Below, piece after piece: positions 14,457-28,100 of a stretch of 64,000 nt of DNA. Source of the DNA: Synchiropus splendidus (taxonomy: Eukaryota; Chordata; Actinopteri; Syngnathiformes; Callionymidae). The stretch covers positions 27,451,501 to 27,515,500 of the forward strand of contig NC_071339.1 of NCBI RefSeq assembly GCF_027744825.2, read 5' to 3'. The notes under the pieces are model-generated. The model was not told the origin of the DNA. It worked only from the letters and a program-made list of their open reading frames with translations, and did no database searches. The position numbers and the translations under genes were made by a program. Position 1 is the first letter of the stretch. Every line of letters starts with the position of its first letter.

Positions 14457-17400
14457 ACACACCTCATCTCAGCCTGAAAACGCGTTTTACATATTTTGCC
14501 ATAACTTTGCAGGGAAGCTTCAGAACATGAAAGTTTAACATCCCACTATAGCAGAAAGGGTCTTTCTAGTAGTTGCACATCAAATCAAAGCTGTCTGAAG
14601 TGTTTTTCCAAAGTTATCAACAATTTTATGTTTGGCGTTCTGGAATCCACCTTATCTCAGGCTGAAAACGCGTTTTCTGCATTGTGCCATAACTTTGCAG
14701 GGAAGCTTCAGAACATGAAATGTCCGCCTCCTCCTATAGCAGATAGGGTCTTTCTAGTAGTTGCACATCAAATCTAAGCTGTCTGAAGTGTTTTTCCAAA
14801 GTTATCAACAATTTTATGTTTGGCGTTCTGGAATCCACCTTATCTCAGGCTGAAAACGCGTTTTCTGCATTGTGCCATAACTTTGCAGGGAAGCTTCAGA
14901 ACATGATATTTTCACCTCCCACTATAGCAGAAAGGGTCTTTCTAGTAGTTGCACATCAAATCTAAGCTGTTTGAAGTGTTTTTCCAAAGTTAACACCATT
15001 TTTATGTTCGGCGTTCCACAAACAACCTCATCTCAGGCTGAAAACGCGTCTTACGCAATTTGCCTTAACTTTGCAGGAAAGCTTCAGAACATGAAATTTT
15101 CACCTCCCACTATAGCAGAAGTGTCTTTCTAGTAGTTGCACATCAAATCTAAGCTGTCTGAAGTGTTTTTCCAAAGTTATCAACATTTTTATGTTTGGCG
15201 TTCCGGAACCCACCTTATCTCAGCCTGAAAACGCGTCTTACATATTTTGCCATAACTATGCAGGGAAGCTTCAGAAGATGACATTTTAACATCCCACTTT
15301 TGCAGAAAGGGTTTTTCTAGTAGTTTCACATCAAATTTAAGCAGTCTGAAGTGTTTTTCCAAAGTTATCAATATTTTTATGTTTGGCGTTCCGGAATCGA
15401 CCTTATCTCAGGCTGAAAACGAGTTTCCTGCATTGTGGCATAACTTTGCAGGGAAGCTTCAGAACATGAAATTTTCACCTCCCACTGTAGCAGAAAGGGT
15501 CTTTCTAGTAGTTGCACATCAAATCTAAGCTGTCTGAAGTGTTTTTCCAAAGTTATCAACATTTTAATGTTTGGCGTTCTGGAACCCACCTAATCTCAGG
15601 CTGAAACGCGTTTTCTGCATTGTGCCATAACTTTTCAGGGAAGCTTCAGAACATGAAATGTTCGCCTCCCACTATAGCAGATAGGGTCTTTCTAGTAGTT
15701 GCACATCAAATCTAAGCTGTCTGAAGTGTTTTTCCAAAGTTATCAACATTTTTATGTTTGGCTTTCTGGAACCCACCTTATCTCAGGCTGAAAACGCGTT
15801 TTACGCCTTGTACCATAACTTTGCAGGAAAGCTTCAGAACATGAAATTTTCAACTCCCACTATAGCAGAAAGGGTCTTTCTAGTAGTTTCACATCAAATC
15901 TAAGCAGTCAGAAGTGTTTTTCCAAAGTTATCAATATTTTTATGTTTGGCGTTCCGGAATCGACCTTATCTCAGGCTGAAAACGCGTTTCCTGCATTGTG
16001 GCATAACTTTGCAGGGAAGCTTCAGAACATGAAATGTTCGCCTCCCACTATAGCAGACAGGGTCTTTCTAGTAGTTGCACATCAAATCTAAGCAGTCTGA
16101 AGTGTTTTTCCAAAGTTATCAATATTTTTATGTTTGGCGTTCCGGAATCGACCTTATCTCAGGCTGAAAACGCGTTTCCTGCATTGTGGCATAACATTGC
16201 AGGGAAGCTTCAGAACATGAAATTTTCACCTCCCACTGTAGCAGACAGGGTCTTTCTAGTAGTTGCACATCAAATCTAAGCTGTTTGAAGTGTTTTTCCA
16301 AAGTTAAAACCATTTTTATGTTTGGCGTTCCAGAAACAACCTCATCTCAGGCTGAAAACGCGTTTTACGCAATTTGCCATAACTTTGCAGGAAAGCTTCA
16401 GAACATGAAATTTTTTACCTCCCACTATAGCAGAAAGGGTCTTTTTAGTAGTTGCACATACAATCTAAGCTGTCTGAAGTGTTTTTCCAAAGTTATCAAC
16501 ATTTTTATGTTTGGCGTTCTGGAACCCAACCTATCTCAGGCTGAAAACGCATTTTCGGCGTTGTGCCATAACTTTGCAAGGAGACTTCAGAACATGGATT
16601 TTTCTCCTCCCACTATATCAGAAAGGGCATTTCTAATAGTTGCACATCAAATCTAAGTTGTCTGAAGTGTTTTTCCAAAGTTATCAATATTTTTATGTTT
16701 GGCGTTCCGGAATCGACCTTATCTCATGCTGAAAACGCGTTTCCTGCATTGTGGCATAACTTTGCAGGGATGCTTCAGAACATGAAATTTTCACCTCCCA
16801 CTGTAGCAGAAAGGGTCTTTCTAGTAGTTGCACATCAAATCTAAGCTCTCTGAAGTGTTTTTCCAAAGTTAAAACCATTTTTATGTTTGGCGTTCCAGAA
16901 ACAACCTTATCTCAGGCTGAAAACGCGTTTTACGCAATTTGCCATAACTTTGCAGGAAAGCTTCAGAACATGAAATTTTTTACCTCCCACTATAGCAGAA
17001 AGGGTCTTTTTAGTAGTTTCACATCAAATCTAAGCAGTCAGAAGTGTTTTTCCAAAGTTATCAACATTTTTATGTTTGGCGTTCTGAAATCAATCTTATC
17101 TCAGGCTGAAAACGCGTTTTACGCACTGTGCCATAACTTTGCAGGGAAGCTTCAGAACATAAAATTTTAACCTCCCACGAAAGCAGAAAGGGTCTTTCCA
17201 GTAGTTGGACATCAAATCTAAGCTGTCGAAAGTGTTTTTCCAAAGTTGTCAACATTTTTATGTATGGCGTTCCGGAACCCACCTTATATCAGCCTGAAAA
17301 CGCGTTTTACATTTTTAGCCATAACTTTGCAGGGAAGCTTCAGAATATTAAATTTTAACATCCCACTATAGCAGAAAGGGTATTTCTAGTAGTTGCACAT

Positions 17401-20400
17401 CAAATCTAAGCTGTCTGAAGTGTTTTTCCAAAGTTAAAACCATTTTTATGTTTGGCGTTCCAGAAACAACCTTATCTCAGGCTGAAAACGCGTTTTACGC
17501 AATTTGCCATAACTTTGCAGGAAAGCTTCAGAAAATGAAATTTTTTACCTCCCACTATAGCAGAATGGGTCTTTTTAGTAGTTGCACATCAAATCTAAGG
17601 TGTCGAAAGTGTTTTTCCAAAGTTATCAACATTTTTATGTTTGGCGTTCTGAAATCAATCTTATCTCAGGCTGAAAACGCGTTTTACGCACTGTGCCATA
17701 ACTTTGCAGGGAAGCTTGAGAACATGAAATTTTAACCTCCCACTATAGCAGAAAGGGTCTTTCTCGTAGTTGCACATCAAATCTAAGCTGTCGATAGTGT
17801 TTTTCCAAAGTTATCAATATTTTTATGTTTGGCGTTCTGGAATCGACCTTATCTCAGGCTGAAAACGCGTTTCCTGCATTGTGGCATAACTTTGCAGGGA
17901 AACTTCAAAACATGACATTTTCACCTCCCACTGTAGCAGATAGAGTCTTTCTAGTAGTTGCACATCAAATCTAAGCTGTCTGAAGTGTTTTTCCAAAGTT
18001 ATCAACATTTTTATGTTTGGCGTTCTGGAACCCACCTTATCTCAGGCTGAAAACGCGTTTTCTGCATTGTGCCATAACTTTGCAGGGAAGCTTCAGAACA
18101 TGACATTTTCACCTCCCACTATAGCAGAAAGGGTCTTTCTAGTAATTGCACATCAAATCTAAGCTGTCTGAAGTGTTTTTCCAAAGTTATCAACATTTTT
18201 ATGTTTGGCGTTCTGGAACCCACCTTATCTCAGACTGAAAACGTGTTTTCTGCATTGTTCCATAACTTTGCAGGGAAACTTCAGAACATGAAATTTTCAC
18301 CTCTAACTATTGCAGAAATGGTCTTTCTAGTAGTTGCACATCAAATCTAAGCTGTTTGAAGTGTTTTTCCAAAGTTAACACCATTTTTATGTTTGGCGTT
18401 CCAGAAACATCCTTATCTCAGGCTGAAAACGCGTTTTACGCAATTTGCCATAACTTTGCAGGAAAGCTTCAGAACATGAAATTTTTACCTCCCACTATAG
18501 CAGAAAGGGTCTTTCTAGTAGTTGCACATCAAATCTCAGCTGTCTGAAGTGTTTTTCCAAAATTATCAACATTTTTATGTTTGGCGTTATGGAACCCACC
18601 TTATCTCAGGCTGAAAACGCGTTTTCTACATTGTGCCATGACTTTGCAGGGAAGCTTCAGAACATTACATTTTCACCTCCCACTATAGCAGAAAGGGTCT
18701 TTCTAGTAGTTGCACATCAAATCTAAGCCATCTGAAGTGTTTTTCCAAAGTTAACACCATTTTTATGTTTGGCGTTCCAGAAACAACCTTATCTCAGGCT
18801 GAAAACGCGTTTTACGCAATTTGCCATAACTTTGCAGGGAAACTTCAGAACATGAAATTTTAACCTCGCACTATAGCAGAAAGGGTCTTTCTAGTAGTTG
18901 CACATCAAATCTAAGCTGTCGAAAGTGTTTTTCCAAAGTTATCAACATTTTTATGTTTGGCGTTCCGGAACCCACCTTATGTCAGGCTGAAAACGCTTTT
19001 TACGGATTGTGCCATAACTTTGCAGGAAAGCTTCAGAACATGAAATTTTCAATTCCCACTAAAGCAGAAAGGGTTTTTCTCCTACTTGCACATCAAATCT
19101 AAGCTGTCTGAAGTGTTTTTCGATAGTTTTCAACATTTTTTTATTTGGCTTCCTTAATCGACCTTATCTCAGGCTGAAAACACATTTTCTGCATTGTGCC
19201 ATAACTTTGCAGGGAAGCTTCAGAACATGAAATTTTCAACTCCCGCTACAGCAGAAAGGGTCCTTCTAGTAGTTGCACGTCAAATCTAACCTGTCTGAAG
19301 TGTTTTTCCAAAGTTATCAACATTTTTATGTTTGGCATTCCAGAATCGACCTTATCTCTGGCTGAAAACGCGTTTTCTGCATTGTCCCATAACTTTGCAT
19401 GGAAACTTCAGAACATGAAATTTTCACCTCCCACTATAGACGAAAGGGTCTTTCTAGTAGTTGCACATCAAATCTAAGCTGTCTGAAGTGTTTTTTCAAA
19501 GTTATCATATTTTTATGTTTGGCGTTCCGGAATTGACCTTGTCTCATGCTGAAAACCCGTTTTCTGCATTGTGCCATAACTTTGCAGGGAAGCTTCAGAA
19601 CATGACATTTAAACATCCCACTATAGCAGAAAGGGTCTTTCTAGTAGTTGCACATCAAATCTAAGCTGTTTGAAGTGTTTTTCCAAAGTTATCAACATTT
19701 TTATGTTTGGCGTTCCGGAATCGACCTTATCTCAGGCTGAAAACACGTTTTCTGCGATGTGCCATAACTTTGCAGGGAAGCTTCAGAACATGAAATTTTC
19801 AACTCCCACTATAGCAGAAAGGCTTTTTCGAGTAGTTGCACATCAAATCTAAGCTGTCTGAAGTGTTTTTCCAAAGTTCTCAACATTTTTATGTTTGGCG
19901 TTTCGGAATCGACCTTATCTCAGGCTGAAAACGCGTTTTCTGCATTGTGCGATAACTTTGCAGGGAAGCTTTAGAACATGAAATGTTCACCTCCCACTAT
20001 AGCAGAAAGGGTCTCTCAAGTAGTTGCACATCAAATCTAAGCTGTCTGAAGTGTTTTTCCAAAGTTATCAACATTTTTATGTTTGGCGTTTCGGAATCGA
20101 CCTTATCTCAGGCTGAAAACGCGTTTTCTGCATTGTGCCATAACTTTGCAGGGAAGCCTCAGAACATGAAATTTTCACCTCCCACTATAGCAGAAAGGGT
20201 TTTTCTAATAGTTTCACATCAAATCTAAGCTGTTTGAAGTGTTTTTCCAAAGTTATCAACATTTTTATGTTTGGCGTTCCGGAACCCACCTTATCTCAGG
20301 CTGTAAAAGCGTTTTCTGCATTGTGCCATAACTTTGGAGGGAAGCTTCAGAACTTGAAATTTTAACCTGCCACTATAGCAGAAAGGGTCTTTCTAGTAGT

Positions 20401-23400
20401 TGCACATCAAATCTAAGCTGTCTGAAGTGTTTTTCCAAAGTTATCATATTTTTATGTTTGGCGTTCCGGAATTGACCTTGTCTCATGCTGAAATCGCGTT
20501 TTCTGCATTGTGCCATAACTTTGCAGGGAAGCTTCAGAACATGACATTTAAACATCCCACTATAGCAGATAGGGTCTTTCTAGTAGTTGCACATCAAATG
20601 TAAGCTGTTTGAAGTGTTTTTCCAAAGTTATCAACATTTTTATGTTTGGCGTTCCGGAATCAACCATATCTCTGGCTGAAAACGCGTTTTCTGCATTGTG
20701 CCATAACTTTGCAGGGAAGCTTCAGAACATGAAATGTTCACCTCCCACTATAGCAGAAAGGGTCTCTCTAGTAGTTGCACATCAAATCTAAGCTGTCTGA
20801 AGTGTTTTTCCAAAGTTATCAACATTTTTATGTTTGGCGTTCCGGAACCCACCTTTTCTCAGGCTGAAAATGCGTTTTACGCATTGTGCCTTAACTTTGC
20901 AGGGAACCTTCAGATCATGAAATGTTCATTTCCCACTATAGCAGAAAGGGTCTTTCTAGTCGTTGCACATCAAATCTAAGCTGTCTGAAGTGTTTTTCCA
21001 AAGTTATCAACATTTTTATGTTTGGCGTTCCGGAACCCACCTTATCTCAGGCTGAAAACGCATTTTACGCATTGTGCCATAACTTTGCAGGAAAGCTTCA
21101 GAACATGAAATTTTCACCTCCCACTATAGCAGAAAGGGTCTTTCTAGTAGTTGCACATCAAATCTAAGCTGTCTGAAGTGTTTTTTCGAAGTTATCAACA
21201 TTTTTATGTTTGGCGTTCCGGAATCGACCTTATGTGAGGCTGAAAACGCGTTTTCTGCATTATGCCATAACTTTGCCGGGAAGCTTCAGAACAAGAAATT
21301 TTCACCTCCCACTATAGCAGAAAGGGTCTTTCTAGTAGTTGCACATCAAATCTAAGCTGTCTGAAGTTTTTTTCCAAAGTTAACAACATTTTTATGTTTG
21401 GCGTTCCGGAATCGACCTTATGTGATGCTGAAAACTCGTTTTCTGCATCGTGCCATAACTTTGCAGGGAAGCTTCAGAACATGACATTTAAACATCCCAC
21501 CATAGCAGATACGGTCTTTCTAGTAGTCGCACATCAAATGTAAGCTGTTTGAAGTGTTTTTCCAAAGTTATCAACAATTTTATGTTTGGCGTTCCGGAAT
21601 CAACCTTATCTCAGGCTGAAAACGCGTTTTCTGCATTGTGCCATAACTTTGCAGGGAAGCTTCAAAACATGAAATGTTCACCTCCCACTATAGCAGAAAG
21701 GGTCTCTCTAGTAGTTGCACATCAAATCTAAGCTGTCTGAAGTGTTTTTCCAAAGTTATCAACATTTTTATGTTTGGCGATTCGGAATCGTCCTTATCTC
21801 AGGCTGAAAACGCGTTTTCTGCATTGTGCCATAACTTTGCAGGGAAGCTTCAAAACATGAAATGTTCACCTCCCACTATAGCAGAAAGGGTCTCTCTAGT
21901 AGTTGCACATCAAATCTAAGCTGTCTGAAGTGTTTTTCCAAAGTTATCAACATTTTTATGTTTGGCGATTCGGAATCGTCCTTATCTCAGGCTGAAAACG
22001 CGTTTTCTGCATTGTGCCATAACTTTGCAGGGAAGCGTCAGAACATGAAATTTTCACCTCCCACTATAGCAGAAAGGGTTTTTCTAATAGTTGCACATCA
22101 AATCTAAGCTGTTTGAAGTGTTTTTCCAAAGTTATCAACATTTTTATGTTTGGCGTTCCGGAACCCACCTTATCTCAGGCTGTAAAAGCGTTTTCTGCAT
22201 TGTGCCATTACTTTGGAGGGAAGCTTCAGAACTTGAAATTTTAACCTGCCACTATAGCAGAAAGGGTACTTCTAGTAGTTGCACATCAAATCTAACCTGT
22301 CTGAAGTGTTTTTCCAAAGTTATCAACATTCTTATGTTTGGCGTTCCGGAATCAACCTTATCTCAGGCTGAAAACGCGTTTTCAGCATTGTGACATCACT
22401 TTGCAGGAAAGCTGCAGAATATAAAATTTTCGCCTCCCACTATAGCAGAAAGGGACTTTCTAGTAGTTGCACAACAAATCTAAGCGGTCTGAAGTGTTTT
22501 TCCAAAGTTACCAACATTTTTATTTTTGGCGTTCCGGATCGCACCTTATTGAAAACGCCTTTTCTGCATTGTGTAATACATTTGCAGGGAAACTTCAGAA
22601 CATGAAATTGTCACATCACACTATAGCAGAAAGGGTCTTTCTAGTAGTTGCACATCAAATCTAAGCTGTCTGAAGTGTTTTTCCAAAGTTATCATATTTT
22701 TATGTTTGGCGTTCCGGAATTGACCTTGTCTCATGCTGAAAACGCGTTTTCTGCATTGTGCCATAACTTTGCTGGGAAGCTTCAGAACATGACATTTAAA
22801 CATCCCACTATAGCAGATAGGGTCTTTCTAGTAGTTGCACATCAAATCTAAGCTGTCTGAAGTGTTTTTCCAAAGTTATCAACATTTTTATGTTTGGCGA
22901 TTCGGAATCGTCCTTATCTCAGGCTGAAAACGCGTTTTCTGCATTGTGCCATAACTTTGCAGGGAAGCTTCAGATCATGAAATGTTCACCTCCCACTATA
23001 GCAGAAAGGGTCTCTCTAGTAGTTGCACATCAAATCTAAGCTGTCTGAAGTGTTTTTTCAAAGTTATCAACATTTTTATGTTTGGCGTTCCGGAACCCAC
23101 CTTTTCTCAGGCTGAAAACGCATTTTACGCATTGTGCCATAACTTTGCAGGAAAGCTTCAGAACATGAAATTTTCACCTCCCACTATAGCAGAAAGGGTC
23201 TTTCTATTAGTTGCACATCAAATCTAAGCTGTCGAAAGTGTTTTTCCAAAGTTATCAACATTTTTATGTTTGGCGTTTCGGAAACGAACTTATCTGCGGA
23301 TGAAAACGCGTTTTCTGAATTGTGGCATAACTTTGCAGGGAAGCTTCAGAACATGAAATTTTCACCTCCCACTGTAGCAAAAAGGGTCTTTCTAGTAGTT

Positions 23401-23439
23401 GCACATCAAATCTAAGCTGTCTGAAGTGTTTTTCCAAAG

Positions 23440-23444
23440 TTATC
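23440..23444. repeat. Target-site duplication TTATC (left)
   Basis: TTATC belongs to the satellite monomer (normally AAAGTTATCAACATT) and is followed directly by the inserted TGTCGTCGGG. The same five bases recur at 25137-25141, where the monomer resumes with AACATTTTT. Five bases is the usual duplication size for LTR retroelements. Confidence 0.85.
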
Positions 23445-24022
23445 TGTCGTCGGGTTTAGGTTTTCAAGGTCTTGTGTACAAGGCGATTAGCTATAACATA
23501 AGCCGTCCCTACTTCCGAGCACACTACCTCCCTTTGCCTCTCTGGTAAAGGGCCCCTCGGTTGGTCAACTCAGTCAGCCTCTTGTTGCGGACACGGTTCT
23601 AAGACTATAATAAGCATATCAACTATACCTTATTATATTAGTGAGTAGTGTCGGCGCTTCACTGAGCGGGTTATTTAATTAGCCCGACCTGTTAAGAAAC
23701 AGGTTCTTGACCTTACAATGCTACACCTTACCGTAGTCTCTTTACTTAACTTCGTTTAGGGACTCATGATCGGATCCTAAATCCATTCCTTTCAAATAAC
23801 ATTTTCCCCATAAATGCCTAAAACTACCACCTAATCATTGACACAATAATTCAGGATGGAATAATGCTACCATGTGAGACACTCATTAAATGTGCAACAG
23901 GAGGAAATCAAACAGTAACTCACCTATAACCCAATTGATGGTAGTAGGTAGGAGCCAGTTGATTCTTTAGTAGTCAGGGATCAACGCCGTTGTGCCTTTT
24001 CAGTACTTAATTCGTACTCAAT

Positions 24023-24028
24023 TTTATT
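24023..24028 (-). promoter_or_regulatory. Possible polyadenylation signal of the LTR-like element
   Basis: AATAAA on the minus strand, downstream of the TATA-like motif in the same orientation. The surroundings are A/T-rich, so chance occurrence is quite possible. Confidence 0.35.
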
Positions 24029-24189
24029 TTGTTTTTTGTCACAAAAATGTTTCTTCAAAAAATTAATAAAAGAATAGTAAAAACAGCAAAGTCAACCAAA
24101 AATAATAAAATCCATAAACTCAAGGGTATTGCCAGACGCTGATACCCAACAATATCAAAAGTACCGCCAGACGCTGGTACTAGTACATA

Positions 24190-24378
24190 TACTTCAAAAA
24201 CCATATAATCAAAAATACTTCAAAAACCGTATAATTAAGAATACTTCAAAACCATATAATCAAAAACACTTCAAAAACCGTATAATTAAGAATACTTCAA
24301 AACCATATAATCAAAAATACTTCAAAGACCGTATAATTAAAAATACTTCAAAACCATATAATCAAAAATACTTCAACA
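24190..24378 (+). repeat. 51-bp tandem repeat inside the LTR-like element
   Basis: Units begin with CCATATAATC at 24201, 24252, 24303 and 24354. Each unit is itself two related half-units (CCATATAATC-type and CCGTATAATT-type, both followed by a TACTTCAAA motif). The period of 51 is a multiple of three, which explains an 86-codon ORF here rich in the residues N, K, Y and Q; I do not regard that ORF as a gene. Confidence 0.9.
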
Positions 24379-24547
24379 AAAAGGATTAATTCAAAAATAG
24401 TAAGAGAGAAATAAAAGATGAGTTAAAATCAAATGGTCCGAGAGCAAACAGCAAGAGCACCGTCCCAAGATAAGATAAAAACTTACGGCGGACAGACGCG
24501 GGCGAAGATCCAAAAAGAGCAAGAACCCAGGGTCACATCTCCGAGCG

Positions 24548-24555
24548 CTTATATA
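24548..24555 (-). promoter_or_regulatory. TATA-box-like motif of the LTR-like element
   Basis: TATATAAG on the minus strand, in GGCTATATAAGCGC, within a G/C-richer context than its surroundings. It lies about 580 bp from the 25136 end, a plausible U3 length. It is the main reason for assigning minus orientation to the element. Confidence 0.45.
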
Positions 24556-24956
24556 GCCACACACGGCTTTGAAGACATACCGACATCCGTTTTCTCACGC
24601 CAAGCCAATTAGTCATATCTATAACTTATCTTGTTTTTTCTCCAGGTGGCCTTTTGAAGTCGTTCCCTCAAAAGGATACATGTTCGGTGATAGATCATAT
24701 TAGTGTCAATTGCGTCAGCACTTACATCATTTTTTACGTCACTGATGCCCGGTTCACCATATTAGGTCAGTACATCCACTCCATTTTGTCAGCACGTGCG
24801 CACAGGTTCAAACTAAGTTCAAGATGGCCACTTTCTCATGACTTCAAATGAGCGCGCCTTCAAGGTCATTCTCAGATCCAAGCACACAGCTGTTCGTGAG
24901 TTCAAACGTGCATGATCAAAAGCATACAGGTTCACTAAAGTTCGAAACATTAAACA

Positions 24957-25099
24957 ATTAATGATAAAAAATCAGAAACAATATCAAATATTATTTAGCA
25001 GGTCCATTAATGATAAAAACAGAAACAATATCAAATATTATTTAGCAGGTCCATTAATGATAAAAACAGAAACAATATCAAATATTATTTAGCAGGTTT
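24957..25099 (+). repeat. 47-bp direct repeat, three copies, inside the LTR-like element
   Basis: Copies start with ATTAATGATAAAAA at 24957, 25006 and 25053 and share CAATATCAAATATTATTTAG. The last two are essentially identical; the first is 2 bp longer. If the element reads on the minus strand these lie in U3, where short direct repeats are common. Confidence 0.9.
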
Positions 25100-25136
25100 T
25101 GATTATAATATTTTCGAACTTCCAGTGTATACAACA

Positions 25137-25141
25137 TTATC
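25137..25141. repeat. Target-site duplication TTATC (right)
   Basis: Second copy of TTATC, directly after the ACAACA end of the inserted element. The interrupted monomer resumes in phase with AACATTTTTATG. Confidence 0.85.
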
Positions 25142-28100
25142 AACATTTTTATGTTTGGTGTTCTGGAACCCACCTAATCTCAGGCTGAAAACGCGTTTTC
25201 TGCATTGTGCCATAACTTTTCAGGGAAGCTTCAGAACATGAAATGTTCGCCTCCCACTATAGCAGATAGGGTCTTTCTAGTAGTTGCATATCAAATCTAA
25301 GCTATCTGAAGTGTTTTTCCAAAGTTATCAATATTCTTATGTTTTGCGTTCCGCAATCAACCTAATCTCAGACTGAAAACGTGTTTTCTGCATTGTGCCA
25401 TAACTTTGCAGGGAAACTTCAGAACATGAAATTTTCACCTCCAACTATAGCAGAAATGGTCTTTCTAGTAGTTGCACATCAAATCTAAGCTTTTTGATGT
25501 GTTTTTCCAAAGTTAACACCATTTTTATGTTTGGCGTTCCAGAAACATCCTTATCTCAGGCTGAAAACGCGTTTTACGCAATTTGCCATAACTTTGCAGG
25601 AAAGCTTCAGAACATGAAATTTTTACCTCCCACTATAGCAGAAAGGGTCTTTCTAGTAGTTGCACATCAAATCTAATCTGTCTGAAGTGTTTTTCCAAAG
25701 TTATCAACATTTTTATGTTTGGCGTTCTGGAACCCACCTTATCTCAGGCTGAAAACGCATTTTCTGCATTGTGCCATAACTTTGCAGGAAGACTTCAGAA
25801 CATGAAATTTTCTCCTCCCAGTATAGCAGAAAGGGTATTTCTAGTAGTTGCACATCAAATCTAAGTTGTCTGAAGTGTTTTTCCAAAGTTAACACCATTT
25901 TCATGTTTGGCGTTCCAGAAACAACCTTATCTCAGGCTGACAATGCGTTTTACGCAATTTGCCATAACTTTGCAGGAAAGCTACAGAAAATGAAATTTTA
26001 ACCTCGCACCATAGCAGAAAGGGTCTTTCTAGTAGTTGCACATCAAATCTAAGCTGTCGAAAGTGTTTTTCCAAAGTTATCAACATTTTTATGTTTGGCG
26101 TAACGGAATCGACCTTATCTCCGGCTGAAAACGCGTTTTCTGCATTGTGCCATAACTTTGCAGGGAAACTTCAGAACATGAAATTTTCACCTCCAACTAT
26201 AGCAGAAAGGGTCTTTCTAGTAGTTGCACATCAAATCTAAGCCGTCTGAAGTGTTTTTCCAAAGTTAACACCATTTTCATGTTTGGCGTTCCAGAAACAA
26301 CCTTATCTCAGGCTGACAATGCGTTTTACGCAATTTGCCATAACTTTGCAGGAAAGCTTCAGAAAATGAAATTTTAACCTCGCACCATAGCAGAAAGGGT
26401 CTTTCTAGTAGTTGCACATCAAATCTAAGCTGTCGAAAGTGTTTTTCCAAAGTTATCAACATTTTTATGTTTGGCGTAACGGAATCGACCTTATCTCCGG
26501 CTGAAAACGCGTTTTCTGCATTATGCCATAACATTGCAGGGAAACTTCAGAACATGAAATCTTAACCACCCACTATAGCAGAAAAGGTCATTCTAGTAGT
26601 TGCACATCAAATCTAAGCTGTCTTGAAGTGGTTTTCTAAAGTTATCAACATTTTTATGTTTGGCGTTCCGGAACACACCTCATCTCAGCCTGAAAACGCG
26701 TTTTACATATTTTGCCATAACTTTGCAGGGAAGCTTCAGAACATGAAATTTTAACATCCCACTATAGCAGAAAGGGTCTTTCTAGTAGTTGCACATCAAA
26801 TCAAAGCTGTCTGAAGTGTTTTTCCAAAGTTATCAACATTCTTATGTTTGGCGTACCGGAATCAACCTAATCTCAGGCTGAAAACGCGTTTTCTGCATTG
26901 TGCCATAACTTTGCAGGGAAGCTTCAGAACATGACATTTAAACATCCCACTATAGCAGATAGGGTCTTTCTAGTAGTTGCACATCAAATGTAAGCTGTTT
27001 GAAGTGTTTTTCCAAAGTTATCAACATTTTTATGTTTGGCGTTCCGGAATCAACCTTATCTCTGGCTGAAAACGCGTTTTCTGCATTGTGCCATAACTTT
27101 GCAGGGAAGCTTCAGAACATGAAATGTTCACCTCCCACTATAGCAGAAAGGGTCTCTCTAGTAGCTGCACATCAAATCTAAGCTGTCTGAAGTGTTTTTC
27201 CAAAGTTATCAACATTTTTATGTTTGGCGTTCCGGAACCCACCTTATCTCACTCTGAAAACGCGTTTTCTGCATTGTGCCATAACTTTGCAGGGAAGCTT
27301 CAGAACATGAAAATTTCACCTCCCACTATAGCAGAAAGGGTCTTTCTATAAATTGCACATCAAATCTAAGCTGTCTGAAGTGTTTTACCAAAGCTATCAA
27401 CATTTTTATGTTTGGCGTTCCGAAACGCACCTTATCTCAGGGTGAAAAAGCGTTTTGTGCGATGTGCCATATTTTTGCAGGGAAGCTTCAGTACATTAAA
27501 TTATCACCACCCACTATAACAGAAAGGGTGTTTCTAGTAGTTGCACATCAAATCTAAGCTGTCTGAAGTGTTTTTCCAAACTTATCAATATTTTTGTGTT
27601 AGGCGTACCGGAACCCACCTTATCTCAGGCTGAAAACGCGTTTTCTGCATTGTGCCATAACTTTGCAGGGAAGCTTCAGAACATGAAATTTTCAAATCCC
27701 ACTATCGCAGAAAGGGTCTTTCTCGTAGTTGCACATCAAATCTAAGCTGTCTGAAGTGTTTTTCCAAAGTTATCAACATTTTTATATTTGGCGTTCCGGA
27801 ATCGACCTTATCTCAGGCTGAAAACGTGTTTTAGGCATTGTGCCATAACTTTGCAGGGAAGCTTCAGAACATGAAATTATCACCACCCACTATAGCAGAA
27901 AGGGTCTCTCTAGTAGTCTCACATCAAATCTAAGCTGTCTGAATTGTTTTACCAAAGCTATCAACATTTTTATGTTTGGCGTTCCGAAACGTACCTTATC
28001 TCAGGCTGAAAAAGCGTTTTGTGCGTTGTGCCATAACTTCTCAGGGAAGCTTCAGAACATGAAAATTTTCACCTACCATTATAGCAGAAAGGGTCTTTCG

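Larger units (their letters stand above)
1..23439 (+). repeat. 188-bp satellite array, left block (about 125 monomers)
   Basis: Head-to-tail monomers of about 188 bp fill the whole stretch without other sequence. Every unit can be recognised by the series TTCCGGAA, then CTTATCTCAGGCTG, then GAAAACGCGTTTTC, GGGAAGCTTCAG, ACTATAGCAGAAAGGG and TTGCACATCAAATCTAAGC. Units differ from each other by a few to about 15 percent, and some are shortened by internal deletion (near 11738, 12275 and 12855). Because 188 is not a multiple of three and units have few stops, ORFs of 60-110 codons recur on both strands, but stops and indels fall in them freely. The array runs off the left edge of the window. Strand is given as the orientation in which the motifs above read. 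Confidence 0.97.
23445..25136 (-). mobile_element. LTR-like insertion (probable solo LTR) inside a satellite monomer
   Basis: A 1692-bp stretch unrelated to the satellite breaks one monomer and is flanked by the 5-bp duplication TTATC. On the + strand it starts TGTCGTCGGG and ends GTATACAACA; in either orientation it has the TG...CA ends of an LTR. No reverse transcriptase, protease or integrase remnant is visible, so a solo LTR is the simplest reading. At 1.7 kb it is long for an LTR, and a non-autonomous element is possible. The minus orientation is preferred because a TATATAAG box (24548-24555) is followed about 520 bp later by AATAAA (24023-24028). Two small tandem repeats lie within it. 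The family is not recognised. Confidence 0.75.

Noticed and set aside
1..23439. CRISPR array
   Set aside because: Units are tandem with no unique spacers between short repeats, and the context is a eukaryotic transposon-rich region.
1..23439. CENP-B box in the monomer
   Set aside because: TTCGAAAGTTATC and TTCCGGAATCGAC resemble parts of the 17-bp box, but the required spacing to CGGG is absent.
24129..24389. 86-codon ORF made of NRIIKNTSKPYNQK-like repeats
   Set aside because: It is the translation of a 51-bp tandem repeat (a multiple of three) inside an LTR-like element; low complexity and no homologue recognised.
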